A stretch of 64,000 nucleotides of DNA, taken from NCBI GenBank assembly GCA_028279885.1, contig JANQMX010000039.1, forward strand, positions 1 to 64,000, given 5' to 3'. Of the stretch, positions 8,757 to 17,807 are shown in pieces. The notes beneath the pieces were generated by a model. It saw only the letters and a program-made list of their open reading frames with translations. It did not search any database and was not told where the DNA came from. The position numbers and the translations under genes are program-made. How positions within the stretch are numbered: the stretch's first letter is position 1; each line of letters starts with the position of its first letter. The stretch is from Rhodovibrionaceae bacterium. Lineage in GTDB: Bacteria; Pseudomonadota; Alphaproteobacteria; Kiloniellales; DSM-21159.

Positions 8757-10444
8757 CCGCCGACTTTTTCCGCGCCGTAAACCTGCCGGGCGGTGTCCGC
8801 TGTCAGATAGCCATGGCGGATGTCCCGCACGATGTCGGCGGCATCGCGCTCTTCAACCGAGCCGTAACCGCCTCCCCCCGCCGTATAGAGATTGAGATAG
8901 TCGCCCTTGCGCAGGTCGAGCGCATCCTTGCTCTTGATCTCGATGACCTCGCCGTTGCGTTCGACGAAGCAGCGCGAGCGCTCGCCGTCGGTGCCGCCGA
9001 ACAGGCCGTAGGGCGACAGCCGGAAGCGGTCGGCATAGATGGCGAAGTTGACGTCGTCCTTCAGGATTTCGTAGCGCCGATAGAAACCGAGCCCACCGCG
9101 ATGCTTGCCGTGACCGCAGGTGTCCGGCAGCAGGCCGTAGCCGACGATACGGAAATGCGAGAAGTCCATGTCCGTGGCTTCGATCGGGGTGTTGGCGCAG
9201 TTCGAGAGCGGCGCATCGACCGCGTTGCAGCCATCGACGTTGGGCGAGGCCCCATAGCCACCGCCGAAGACCTCCAGGTAGACACGGTAGCGCCCCTCCT
9301 CCAGATGCGAGATCGAGGTGACGATCGTCGTGTCGTTGCCGCCGGCAATGACCTTTTCCGGCACGACCTGGGCCATGGCCTTCATGACCGCGTTGAAGGC
9401 GCGGTAGCCTGCCTCCATGCGGGCGCGCACCGGCGCCGGATAGTTCGGGTTGAGCAGCGAGCCCTGCGGCGCCGTGATGGAGATCGGCCGCTTCACCCCC
9501 TCGTTGAAGGGAATGTCGGAGCTGGTCAGCACCGACTTGATAGCGCTCAAGGAGGCCGACACGGTCGAGGAGAAGGGGCAGTTGAGGTTGCGGGTGACCT
9601 GCTCGCAAGTGCCGGCGAAGTCCACGCTGATCGTTTCGCCGGACACCGTGACGGCCGCCTTAACCACAAGGGGCTCATCGGTGATGCCGTCGTCGTCGAC
9701 TGCATCCTCGCCATGATATGTGCCGTCCGGCACCGCGCGCAGCGCCGCCCGGACCCGCCGTTCCGAATAGTCCAAAAGCTCGGCCATGACGGCCTTCAAG
9801 GTTCCGGCGCCGTACTTGGCGGCAAGCTGCTGCACCCGCTGCATGCCGATGGCGTTGGCCGCGAACTGGGCGTTGAAATCGCCGATCGTCTGTGCCGGCA
9901 CCCGGATGTTTGCGGCAACCAGACGCTCCAGCGGCCCGCCGTTCCAGTCCCTTCGGTAGTTGTAGCGGGACGGCGGAAAGATGAAGCCCTCCGCGTGCAC
10001 ATCGGCAGCCGTCGCGGTCAGCCCAGGATTGCCGCCACCCAGGTCGAGATGATGCGCGACCGTTCCCGAAAAGCCGATCAGCTCCCCTTCGACGAAGATC
10101 GGCGAGTAGATGAAGACGTCCTGCAGATGCTGGCCGCCAGCGAAGGGATCGTTGTTGATGTAGAAGTCGCCCTCCTGCAGCTCCGAGACGGGGTAGAGCT
10201 CGGCGCAGGCGCGGAAGGTGTCTGCCATGGGACCGAGCTGCATGGGAATGAGCTCGGCCTGCGCCACCACGTTGCCGTCTCTATCGAGCAGCGCGGCGGA
10301 CGCGTCGGAGGCTTCGCGGACGATGTTGGAGTAGGCGGAGCGGATGAGCTTCACGCCCATCTCGCGGGCGGCCGCGATCAGCCCTTGGCTGACCACCGCA
10401 TAGTCGACCGGGTCGAGCTTCGTCGTGGAGATACCATCGGGCAT
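8753..10444 (-). CDS. hyuB: Hydantoinase B/oxoprolinase family protein, second copy
   Basis: DPVDYAVVSQGLIAAAREMGVKLIRSAYSNIVREASDASAALLD and INNDPFAGGQHLQDV. Confidence 0.9.
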   Translation of the reverse strand: MPDGISTTKLDPVDYAVVSQGLIAAAREMGVKLIRSAYSNIVREASDASAALLDRDGNVVAQAELIPMQLGPMADTFRACAELYPVSELQEGDFYINNDPFAGGQHLQDVFIYSPIFVEGELIGFSGTVAHHLDLGGGNPGLTATAADVHAEGFIFPPSRYNYRRDWNGGPLERLVAANIRVPAQTIGDFNAQFAANAIGMQRVQQLAAKYGAGTLKAVMAELLDYSERRVRAALRAVPDGTYHGEDAVDDDGITDEPLVVKAAVTVSGETISVDFAGTCEQVTRNLNCPFSSTVSASLSAIKSVLTSSDIPFNEGVKRPISITAPQGSLLNPNYPAPVRARMEAGYRAFNAVMKAMAQVVPEKVIAGGNDTTIVTSISHLEEGRYRVYLEVFGGGYGASPNVDGCNAVDAPLSNCANTPIEATDMDFSHFRIVGYGLLPDTCGHGKHRGGLGFYRRYEILKDDVNFAIYADRFRLSPYGLFGGTDGERSRCFVERNGEVIEIKSKDALDLRKGDYLNLYTAGGGGYGSVEERDAADIVRDIRHGYLTADTARQVYGAEKVGG

Positions 10445-12459
10445 TAGGCCATCCTCTTGAGAACCAGGTTCTGCTGTTCGTCGGTGACTGCCTGCCAGCC
10501 GGCCGGCACGAAGAGGGTCGAGGTCGGGTCCTCGAGCAGCAGGGGGCCACTCAGGGTTTCCCCTTCCGCAAGATCGCTGCGGCTGAGCAGCGTGCCCTGC
10601 CAGGCGCGGCGCCGGTCGAACAATTCGATCTCGCCGCGCGGCACCCGATAGCTGCGCTCTTCCTGCAACAGCGGCAGCTCGCCAAGCTCGGCCGTGATGC
10701 CGAGGCGGAAGGAAACGAACTCGATCGGCTTGTCCGAGTCTGCCCCGAAGAAATAGATCTTCTCGTGCGCTTGGCCGAACATCTTGCTGATCAGCTCCCG
10801 GTCGACCTGCCGGACATCGTCTTCGCTCAAGGTGACCGGCACCTCGAAAGCCTGCCCGACAAAGCGCATGTCGGCAATGAAATCGAGCTTCACGTCGCCA
10901 CCCAGCGCCAGATGCTCGAAGCGCTCGACGGCCCGCGCCTTCATGCTCTCGAAGACCTCGCGGACAAGGTCACCGGCGTTGTCGTCGACCGGCGCGCGCC
11001 GCGTGAGCGACTCGAACTGGACGAAATCGGATGCGATCAGGCCATAGGCGGAAAGAACCCCGGCATTCGGCGGCACGACGATGGTGCCAACCCCCAGATC
11101 CTCCGCCACCTGAGCCGCATGCAGCGGGCCGGCACCGCCGTAGGGCACCAGCACGTAGTCCCGTGGGTCCTTGCCCCGTTCGGTCGAGATCAACTGAATG
11201 GCGCGCACGATGTTGGCATTGGCGAGCTCGATCGCGCTGTCCGCCGCTTGCTCGACCGACATGCCAAAGCGCGCCGCGATGGGCGCGAAGACCGCGCGCG
11301 AGGCGTCCGGGTGGATCGGCATCTCACCGCCAAGGAAGGCTTCCGGGCGAATCGTCTGGCGGATGACATGGGCGTCTGTGATGGTCGGCTTATCGCCGCC
11401 GCGGCCGTAGCAGGCCGGCCCGGGGTCGGCGCCGGCCGAATGCGGGCCGACCCGCAGCATCCCGCCGTCATCCACCCAGACGATGCTGCCACCGCCGGCG
11501 CCCACCGTATTGATGTCGACCACGGGGATGCGGATGGGTAAACCGTCGATGGTGAACTCGTTGGTCAGCTCCGGCTTGCCGTCGGTCACCACGCAGACGT
11601 CAGTCGACGTGCCGCCGATGTCGAGGGTGATAAGGTTGCCGTAGCCGGAGCGTGCTGCCTGGCGCGCGGCCCCCATCACCCCGGCCGCAGGGCCCGAAAG
11701 CAAAGCGGTCACCGCGCTGTCGCGAATGGCCTGGGCCGGAAGGCGTCCGCCATTGGACTGCATGACGCTGAAGCGGCCGGAGAAGCCTTCTTCTGCCAAG
11801 CGGTCCTCGAACCGCGCGATATAGCGGTCGATAACCGGCTGCACGTAGGCGGAGACGGTCACCGTCGAGGCGCGCTCGTACTCGCGGAACTCCCTGGTCA
11901 CCTCCGAAGACAAGGTCACGTGCAGGTCAGGCAGGTGCGCCTTGATGAGATCGCGCAGCGCAACCTCATGGGCCGGATTGACGTAGGAGTTCAGCAAGCA
12001 GACCCCGACGGCCTCGTAGCCACCCTGCTTCAACGCCGGGATGAGTGCCTCGACGACTTGCTGCTCATCCAGCGGCTGCAAGACCGTTCCGTCCGAGAGA
12101 ACGCGTTCGCTGATCTCGAAGCTGTCGGCCCGGCTCACGACAGGGTCCGGCTTCTGGTACTCCAAGTCGTAGATCCGCGTGCGGTTGTGGCGCTGCAAGG
12201 CAAGCACATCGCGAAAACCGCGCGTCGTGATCAAGGCCGTTGCGAAGCCTTTGCGCTCCAGCACTGCGTTGGTGGCAACGGTTGAGCCGTGTGCCAAGTC
12301 GAGGATCTCGGTGATCGCGACGCCGGACTTCACCAGGGCGTTGAAAGCGCCGACGTCCGGGCTTGACGGGACGCTGGGTACTTTGACGACACGAACACCC
12401 TCCGGCCCGATCCGCACGAAATCCGTGAAGGTGCCACCGACTTCAATCCCAACGCGCAT
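10444..12459 (-). CDS. hyuA: Hydantoinase/oxoprolinase family protein (A subunit), second copy
   Basis: VGIEVGGTFTDFV, LAHGSTVATNAVLERKG, ITLDIGGTSTDVCVV. Confidence 0.9.
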   Translation of the reverse strand: MRVGIEVGGTFTDFVRIGPEGVRVVKVPSVPSSPDVGAFNALVKSGVAITEILDLAHGSTVATNAVLERKGFATALITTRGFRDVLALQRHNRTRIYDLEYQKPDPVVSRADSFEISERVLSDGTVLQPLDEQQVVEALIPALKQGGYEAVGVCLLNSYVNPAHEVALRDLIKAHLPDLHVTLSSEVTREFREYERASTVTVSAYVQPVIDRYIARFEDRLAEEGFSGRFSVMQSNGGRLPAQAIRDSAVTALLSGPAAGVMGAARQAARSGYGNLITLDIGGTSTDVCVVTDGKPELTNEFTIDGLPIRIPVVDINTVGAGGGSIVWVDDGGMLRVGPHSAGADPGPACYGRGGDKPTITDAHVIRQTIRPEAFLGGEMPIHPDASRAVFAPIAARFGMSVEQAADSAIELANANIVRAIQLISTERGKDPRDYVLVPYGGAGPLHAAQVAEDLGVGTIVVPPNAGVLSAYGLIASDFVQFESLTRRAPVDDNAGDLVREVFESMKARAVERFEHLALGGDVKLDFIADMRFVGQAFEVPVTLSEDDVRQVDRELISKMFGQAHEKIYFFGADSDKPIEFVSFRLGITAELGELPLLQEERSYRVPRGEIELFDRRRAWQGTLLSRSDLAEGETLSGPLLLEDPTSTLFVPAGWQAVTDEQQNLVLKRMA

Positions 12460-12557
12460 TCCTCACTCCCGAAATTCGCGGATAGCTTTCGAATTCACTG
12501 CTCCAAAATATCCACTCTATTGAATAAATCACGAGAAAATTTTAGTGTGATAAAAAT

Positions 12558-13544
12558 TTGGGCACTGCCGACCGGCAGAGTCCCCGCAAGGCCGGCCATC
12601 AGATAAGCGGGATCGGACCTGCTTTGACCGCTCGTGAAACACCGCTTGTTCAGACACTTGTGACGCTTGGCTATCTTAGCGTCCTCGTCTTTGCCTGGGG
12701 TGGCAACTACACCTTGGTCAAGATCGCCCTGGAAGACGGCGGGCCGCTCACCTTCAGCGCGCTGCGCTTTTGCGGGGCTGCCGTCGTGATCGCAGGGGCG
12801 ATGATTCTTTTCGGGCGTGGCCGGCAATTGCTGCCTTACCGCGGCGAACGCACGGCACTGGCCGTCATCGGCTTCTTTCAAATCTCGGTGATGACGGTGC
12901 TGACCGCCATCGCCATGCTTTGGATCGAGGCAGGGCGTACCGTCCTGATTGCCTACTCCATGGCCGTTTGGGCCATGCTGTTCAGCGTACCGCTGCTCGG
13001 CGAGCGCATCAGCCCGCGCCTGGTCTTCGGCACGGCCTTGGGGCTAGGCGGGTTGGTCGTGCTGACCGAGCCCTGGCAGATGAGCTGGCATGAGCAGGAG
13101 GTGATCTTCGGCTCCACCATCGCGCTCATGGGAACCATAGCTTGGGCGCTCGGTGCCGTGCTTTATCGACGTCGAGTTTGGCAAAGCCCCTTCTCGTCAC
13201 AGGTTTTTTGGCAGATTGCCTGCGGCGGCGCCTTGACCACCATGGCGGCGCTGGTGCTGGAGTTCGACGAGCCGCTGACGTTGTCACCCAGCTTCACCGC
13301 CATATTGGTCTACAACTGGTTGCTACCGACCAGTCTTGGCTTCTGGTGCTGGGCCCGTGCCTTGAGCCGGACCTCGGCGACATCGGCGGGGCAGTTTCTT
13401 CTGCTCTCGCCGGTCTTCGGGGTCTGCCTTAGCTATTGGGTGCTTGACGAACCGCTCAGTCCAAGCTTGTTGGCGAGCGCCGTTCTCATCATCTTGGGGG
13501 CCTTTCTCTCGCTCAAGGCAAGCGGCGAGGCTGCACGCGGGTAG
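12558..13544 (+). CDS. DMT superfamily (EamA-type) transporter
   Basis: Ten-TM-like pattern, WGGNYTLVKIALEDGGPLTFSALRF. The true start may be the TTG near 12624. Confidence 0.8.
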   Translation: MGTADRQSPRKAGHQISGIGPALTARETPLVQTLVTLGYLSVLVFAWGGNYTLVKIALEDGGPLTFSALRFCGAAVVIAGAMILFGRGRQLLPYRGERTALAVIGFFQISVMTVLTAIAMLWIEAGRTVLIAYSMAVWAMLFSVPLLGERISPRLVFGTALGLGGLVVLTEPWQMSWHEQEVIFGSTIALMGTIAWALGAVLYRRRVWQSPFSSQVFWQIACGGALTTMAALVLEFDEPLTLSPSFTAILVYNWLLPTSLGFWCWARALSRTSATSAGQFLLLSPVFGVCLSYWVLDEPLSPSLLASAVLIILGAFLSLKASGEAARG

Positions 13545-13594
13545 ACGGATCGATCGGCAAGATGCCACTAGGAATTGCGTGAGTACGTTATGAT

Positions 13595-14233
13595 GTGTTC
13601 AGTCGTTGGAACCGGGATGTATGGAGAGTGGCGTTGAGGGCAACCGAGCAAAAAGTGGACATTAGGGACGGCGACACGTCGATCGGCATGAAGCTGAGAT
13701 TGCGTCGGAAGGCCAAGGGCCTGGCACTAAAAGACGTGGCGCAGGAAAGCAGGATTTCGGTCGCCCAGCTCAGCCAGATCGAACGCGGCATCTCGGCGCC
13801 ATCCATCCGGTCGCTGAAGCAGATCTGCGCCGCCTTGGACATGCCGATGGGCTGGCTCTTCGACCACAACACCGAAACCAATCCAGCGGACCAAGGGGTC
13901 GTTGTCCGCAAGCACGAGCGGCGCATCCTCGACCTCAGCGGCAAGGGCATCATCAAGGAGATGCTGACCCCCGACGAGTGCCCGCAGATTCAGATGATGC
14001 TGATCATCGTCCAACCGCAAGGCGGGTCCGGTGAAGACCCCTACAACAACGCCGAGGGCGCGAAGTGCGGCACGGTTCTGGAAGGCGTGCTCGGGCTCGA
14101 ATTGGACGGACAGGTCTTCGAGCTGGGACAGGGCGACTCCTTCGCCTTCGACGCCCGGCGAATGGTGCGCTTCTGGTGCGTCGGCGACCGACCGACCAAG
14201 GTCATCTGGACCTGCACACCTTCATTTTACTGA
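13595..14233 (+). CDS. XRE-family transcriptional regulator with C-terminal cupin domain
   Basis: HTH LRRKAKGLALKDVAQESRISVAQLSQIERGISAPSIRSLKQIC followed by a cupin-like segment; start may be the ATG at 13688. Confidence 0.85.
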   Translation: MFSRWNRDVWRVALRATEQKVDIRDGDTSIGMKLRLRRKAKGLALKDVAQESRISVAQLSQIERGISAPSIRSLKQICAALDMPMGWLFDHNTETNPADQGVVVRKHERRILDLSGKGIIKEMLTPDECPQIQMMLIIVQPQGGSGEDPYNNAEGAKCGTVLEGVLGLELDGQVFELGQGDSFAFDARRMVRFWCVGDRPTKVIWTCTPSFY

Positions 14234-14244
14234 GGCCTTGACCG

Positions 14245-15195
14245 TCAACCCAACGCCTGGCTGGCCAGTGCGAAGAGACGGGGCGACAGCTGACGGCCAT
14301 CAGGCGCTCCACCACGCACCATCGTGACGCCCTCGCCAACGTTGGAAAGACCATGCGCGGCAAGCCAGCCTGACAGGCCGCTGGCCGCGCGCACGTCGAT
14401 ACGAACGAAGCCGTCGCTCAGTCTTTCAATCCAGGTCCGCACAAGCGTCTTGGCGAGCCGGTCATCCTCTGCCACGACCGGGCCGATGACGTAGCCGAGG
14501 CCGAACGGACGGGCCAAGGCATAGCCCCGCAACTGTCCGCCACGCTCCGCCACCAAGCCCTCCCCTGCTTTGGTGAGTGCCTGCAACATTACGCCTCGCG
14601 GCCGCCCCGTTTCCTCTGCATCCAGGGCGACGATCGCAGCAAAATCGTCTTGTCCCATCGAACGAACCGGGGTCTCGTTGGACGCTGCCCCGGCGTCCGG
14701 CAGCGTCGGCTGGCCCTGATGCTGTTCGACGACGTCGATCTTCTCGAAGCCCTGCTCGGTATAGAGAGGCATACCTTCCTTCGTGGCATAGAGCGTGACC
14801 TGCCTCGAGCCAATCTCGGCCAAGGCCTCTTCCATGAGCGACCGACCGAGCCCCTGCCTCTGCCGCTCCCGTGCGACGATGACCATGCCGAGCGTTGAGT
14901 GACTCTCCCCGTTCGGCCACCACATGATGGTGCCGATGACCCGATCGCCGTCGAGCGCGACGGCGCCGCGGCCGAGCGCAAGCATGAAGTCCCAATCCTT
15001 GATCGTATGTGGCCAGCGCTCCGCCTCCGACAAGGCCCGAGCCTCGGTAAGGTGTTTCGAGTCCATGGGCGCGATCGAAATGCCGGACGGAGACAAGACG
15101 CGGTCCTTCTGAAAGCCGGCCCAGTTCTGGCGAGCGCTGCGGACCCTACGGTCCGGAGACTCGCGACTCAACCGAAGAGACCGCAAGGCAATCAT
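14245..15195 (-). CDS. GNAT family N-acetyltransferase (duplicated GNAT domains)
   Basis: IGTIMWWPNGESHSTLGMVIVARERQRQGLGRSLMEEAL matches the GNAT acetyl-CoA loop. The N-terminus is probably shorter (internal Met at MDSKHLTEAR). Confidence 0.75.
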   Translation of the reverse strand: MIALRSLRLSRESPDRRVRSARQNWAGFQKDRVLSPSGISIAPMDSKHLTEARALSEAERWPHTIKDWDFMLALGRGAVALDGDRVIGTIMWWPNGESHSTLGMVIVARERQRQGLGRSLMEEALAEIGSRQVTLYATKEGMPLYTEQGFEKIDVVEQHQGQPTLPDAGAASNETPVRSMGQDDFAAIVALDAEETGRPRGVMLQALTKAGEGLVAERGGQLRGYALARPFGLGYVIGPVVAEDDRLAKTLVRTWIERLSDGFVRIDVRAASGLSGWLAAHGLSNVGEGVTMVRGGAPDGRQLSPRLFALASQALG

Positions 15196-15260
15196 AACTC
15201 TCAGTTATAGATTGCCGCTCAGACGATATTGGCGGCCGGGCGCAAGGCACGCGAACATCG
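15194..15260 (+). promoter_or_regulatory. Putative LysR-type promoter, copy 1 (upstream of the aldehyde dehydrogenase gene)
   Basis: ATAACTCTCAGTTAT + 18 nt + TATTGG + 21 nt + AACATCG; spacing identical to two other copies in the window. Confidence 0.75.
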
Positions 15261-15290
15261 TTGTTCCGCCAGTCTGCCAGAAGCAACGCC

Positions 15291-16766
15291 ATGCTTGATT
15301 TTTACCCCGCCACGCTTGAGCTACCCAAAGGCCACTTTATCGATGGCGCCCTAAAGCCCGACCCAAACGAACCCATTGCCGTCCGCCGCCCAAGCGACGG
15401 CGCGGTCTACAGCGAGGTGCCGACGGCGGATGCCGAAACGGTCGACCGGGCGGTTCGCAATGCACGCGATGCCCAGCGCAGCAGCGACTGGGCGAAGCAG
15501 GCGCCCCGTGCGCGGGCAGACATACTGCGGCGCTGGGCCGACTTGATCGACAGACAGTGCAACGAGCTGGCGCAGCTCGAAGCGCTCGGTTCGACCCGGC
15601 CTATCGCCCAAGCGACTGGCTGGGACGTCCCTTACCTGGCCAAGACGATCCGCTTCTTCGCAGAGCTGGCCGACAAGCATGGCGGTGACGTCGCGCCGAC
15701 CGCCGAGGGTCAGTTCGGCTTCACCGTCACCGAGCCATATAGCGTCGTCGCCGCCATCGCACCCTGGAACTTTCCCTTGGTCATGGCCGGTTGGAAGCTT
15801 GCGCCGGCCTTGGCCGCGGGCAACGCCGTCGTCCTCAAGCCGTCGGAGCTGACGCCGCTGTCCGCCCTCCATCTGGCCAAGCTGGCCATCGAGGCGGGGA
15901 TGCCGGCAGGCCTGTTCAACGTCGTCCAGGGCGACGGACCGACAACCGGCGATGCGCTTTGCCGCCATCCTGACGTGGCCAAGATCACCTTCACCGGCTC
16001 AACCGCGACCGGCGCCGCCATCATGACGGCGAGCGCGGAGAGCGGCATCAAGCCGGTGACGCTGGAACTCGGCGGCAAGAGCCCGCAGTTGGTGTTCGAG
16101 GACGCCGATGCCGCGCTGGCGGCGCGCTGCGTGGCGCGGGGCATCCTCGGCAATGCCGGACAGGTCTGCGTCTCCGGCTCGCGTCTGGTCGTTCACCGCC
16201 GGCTGCAGGACGAGCTGCTGGAGCGCACCACCGCCTTGATGTCGCAGGTCACGCCCGGGCCCACGTGGCGGGAAGCGACCGGCTTCTCGCCGATCATCTC
16301 AACCAAGCAGTTCGACCGCATCGACAGCCTGGTGAAAAGCACCGTCGGCCAGGGCGCCGAGCTCCTGATCGGTGGCCGCCCTCTTGCGGCTGACGATGAG
16401 GGCGCCTTCTACGCGCCGACGATCCTGGCAGGTGTCACCGGCGAGATGGATGCCGTCCGCGAGGAGGTCTTCGGCCCGGTGCTGACGGTGCAGAGCTTCG
16501 AGGACGAGGAGGAGGGCCTCGCCTTGGCGGAGCACCCGGTCTACGGCTTGGCGGCCGGGCTTTACACCAGCGACCTCTCCCGCGCCTTGCGAACCATCCG
16601 GCGCCTGGAGGTCGGCACGGTCTGGGTCAACCGCTATGGGCGCAGCGAAGACTTCGCGATCCCAACCGGCGGCTTCAAGCGCTCGGGGATCGGAAAAGAC
16701 CTCGGCCGCGAGGCCTTCGAAGCCAACCTGCGCAAGAAGAGTGTCCTGATCGACATTGGCCACTGA
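15291..16766 (+). CDS. NAD(P)-dependent aldehyde dehydrogenase family protein
   Basis: APWNFPLVMAGWKLAPALAAGNAVVLKPSE, VTLELGGKSPQLVFEDAD, NAGQVCVSGSR. Start placed at MLDFYPATL, downstream of the proposed promoter (ORF track gives 15261). Confidence 0.9.
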   Translation: MLDFYPATLELPKGHFIDGALKPDPNEPIAVRRPSDGAVYSEVPTADAETVDRAVRNARDAQRSSDWAKQAPRARADILRRWADLIDRQCNELAQLEALGSTRPIAQATGWDVPYLAKTIRFFAELADKHGGDVAPTAEGQFGFTVTEPYSVVAAIAPWNFPLVMAGWKLAPALAAGNAVVLKPSELTPLSALHLAKLAIEAGMPAGLFNVVQGDGPTTGDALCRHPDVAKITFTGSTATGAAIMTASAESGIKPVTLELGGKSPQLVFEDADAALAARCVARGILGNAGQVCVSGSRLVVHRRLQDELLERTTALMSQVTPGPTWREATGFSPIISTKQFDRIDSLVKSTVGQGAELLIGGRPLAADDEGAFYAPTILAGVTGEMDAVREEVFGPVLTVQSFEDEEEGLALAEHPVYGLAAGLYTSDLSRALRTIRRLEVGTVWVNRYGRSEDFAIPTGGFKRSGIGKDLGREAFEANLRKKSVLIDIGH

Positions 16767-16800
16767 GGGTCGCTCCGCACACCCTCAGCCATGGCAGACG

Positions 16801-17688
16801 TTACCGCTCGAGATCGGACACGGCGGCCTCGAGATCGCGGGCGAACTCGTTCACGAAGCGGGACTTGGGCAGGACCGTGTTGGTGCCCACCACGATGTCC
16901 ATGGCGGCGCGGGGAATGAAGGGGCGCACGACCAGACCCCCGAAGCTCTCCCAAGGCACAAGGCCATCGACCAACGCCACGCCGAGTCCCCGCTGCACGA
17001 GGGGCGCGGCCGTGATGGACATGGTGATCTCGATCTGCGTCTGCCGCGTGAACCCGGCGGCGCGGAAATGGCGATCCAGCTTCTGACCCGCATGGGTGTT
17101 CGAATTGTAGCTGATCAGGGTTTGCTCCCGCAGATCCTCGGGCCCGATGTGATCGCGCTCGACCAGCGGAGAGTCCGAGGGAAGCACGGCGACGACTTCG
17201 GCGCTGCCGATGATCTGGGAGTGAATGCCCGGCTCTTCCAACGCGATCATCGTCACGCCGAGGTCGATGTCGCCGATGACGATGTGCTCGCAGATCTTCT
17301 CCGCGGGCAGAGTGGTCAGGCTCATGCGGATGCTGGGGTTGCGCTTGCGAAACCGCTTGGTCGCCGCGGGCAGTAGCCCGAAGGTCGAGGGGGTGCTGGC
17401 GGCGATGCGCAACAGCCCGAGCTGCTTGTCCCGGATCCGCTCGGAGAGGACCTTCAGCGCTTCGATCTCGCGAAATATCCGGTCAGCGTCGGCGATCAGG
17501 ACGTGCGCTTCCGAGGTCGGCACCAGTCGCCCGCCGAGCCGCTCGAACAGCCGATAGCCGATCTGGCTTTCGAAGTGTCGCAGAACCTTGCTGACCGCGG
17601 GCTGAGAGACGTTCAGCGCCTCTGCCGCGGCGGTCAGGGTCCCGTGACGCATAATGGCGCGGAAGACTTCAAGCTGGCGTGCGTTCAT
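16801..17688 (-). CDS. LysR-family transcriptional regulator
   Basis: MNARQLEVFRAIMRHGTLTAAAEALNVSQPAVSKVLRHFE N-terminal HTH. Start placed at MNARQ (ORF track gives 17718). Confidence 0.9.
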   Translation of the reverse strand: MNARQLEVFRAIMRHGTLTAAAEALNVSQPAVSKVLRHFESQIGYRLFERLGGRLVPTSEAHVLIADADRIFREIEALKVLSERIRDKQLGLLRIAASTPSTFGLLPAATKRFRKRNPSIRMSLTTLPAEKICEHIVIGDIDLGVTMIALEEPGIHSQIIGSAEVVAVLPSDSPLVERDHIGPEDLREQTLISYNSNTHAGQKLDRHFRAAGFTRQTQIEITMSITAAPLVQRGLGVALVDGLVPWESFGGLVVRPFIPRAAMDIVVGTNTVLPKSRFVNEFARDLEAAVSDLER

Positions 17689-17710
17689 CTCACGGCGTTC
17701 AAACCCAACT

Positions 17711-17777
17711 ATAACCAAGGGTTATGTAACACCGTCGACATTGTATTGGTAGCGGATTTGCCGGCAGGCAAACATCG
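17711..17777 (+). promoter_or_regulatory. Putative LysR-type promoter, copy 2 (upstream of the lyase gene, divergent from lysR)
   Basis: ATAACCAAGGGTTAT + 18 nt + TATTGG + 21 nt + AACATCG. Confidence 0.78.
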
Positions 17778-17807
17778 GTGATCAGCAACCACATCACACC
17801 TCTCGGC

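Noticed and set aside
8813-10447. 544-aa + strand ORF
   Set aside because: Exact antisense shadow of the second hyuB.
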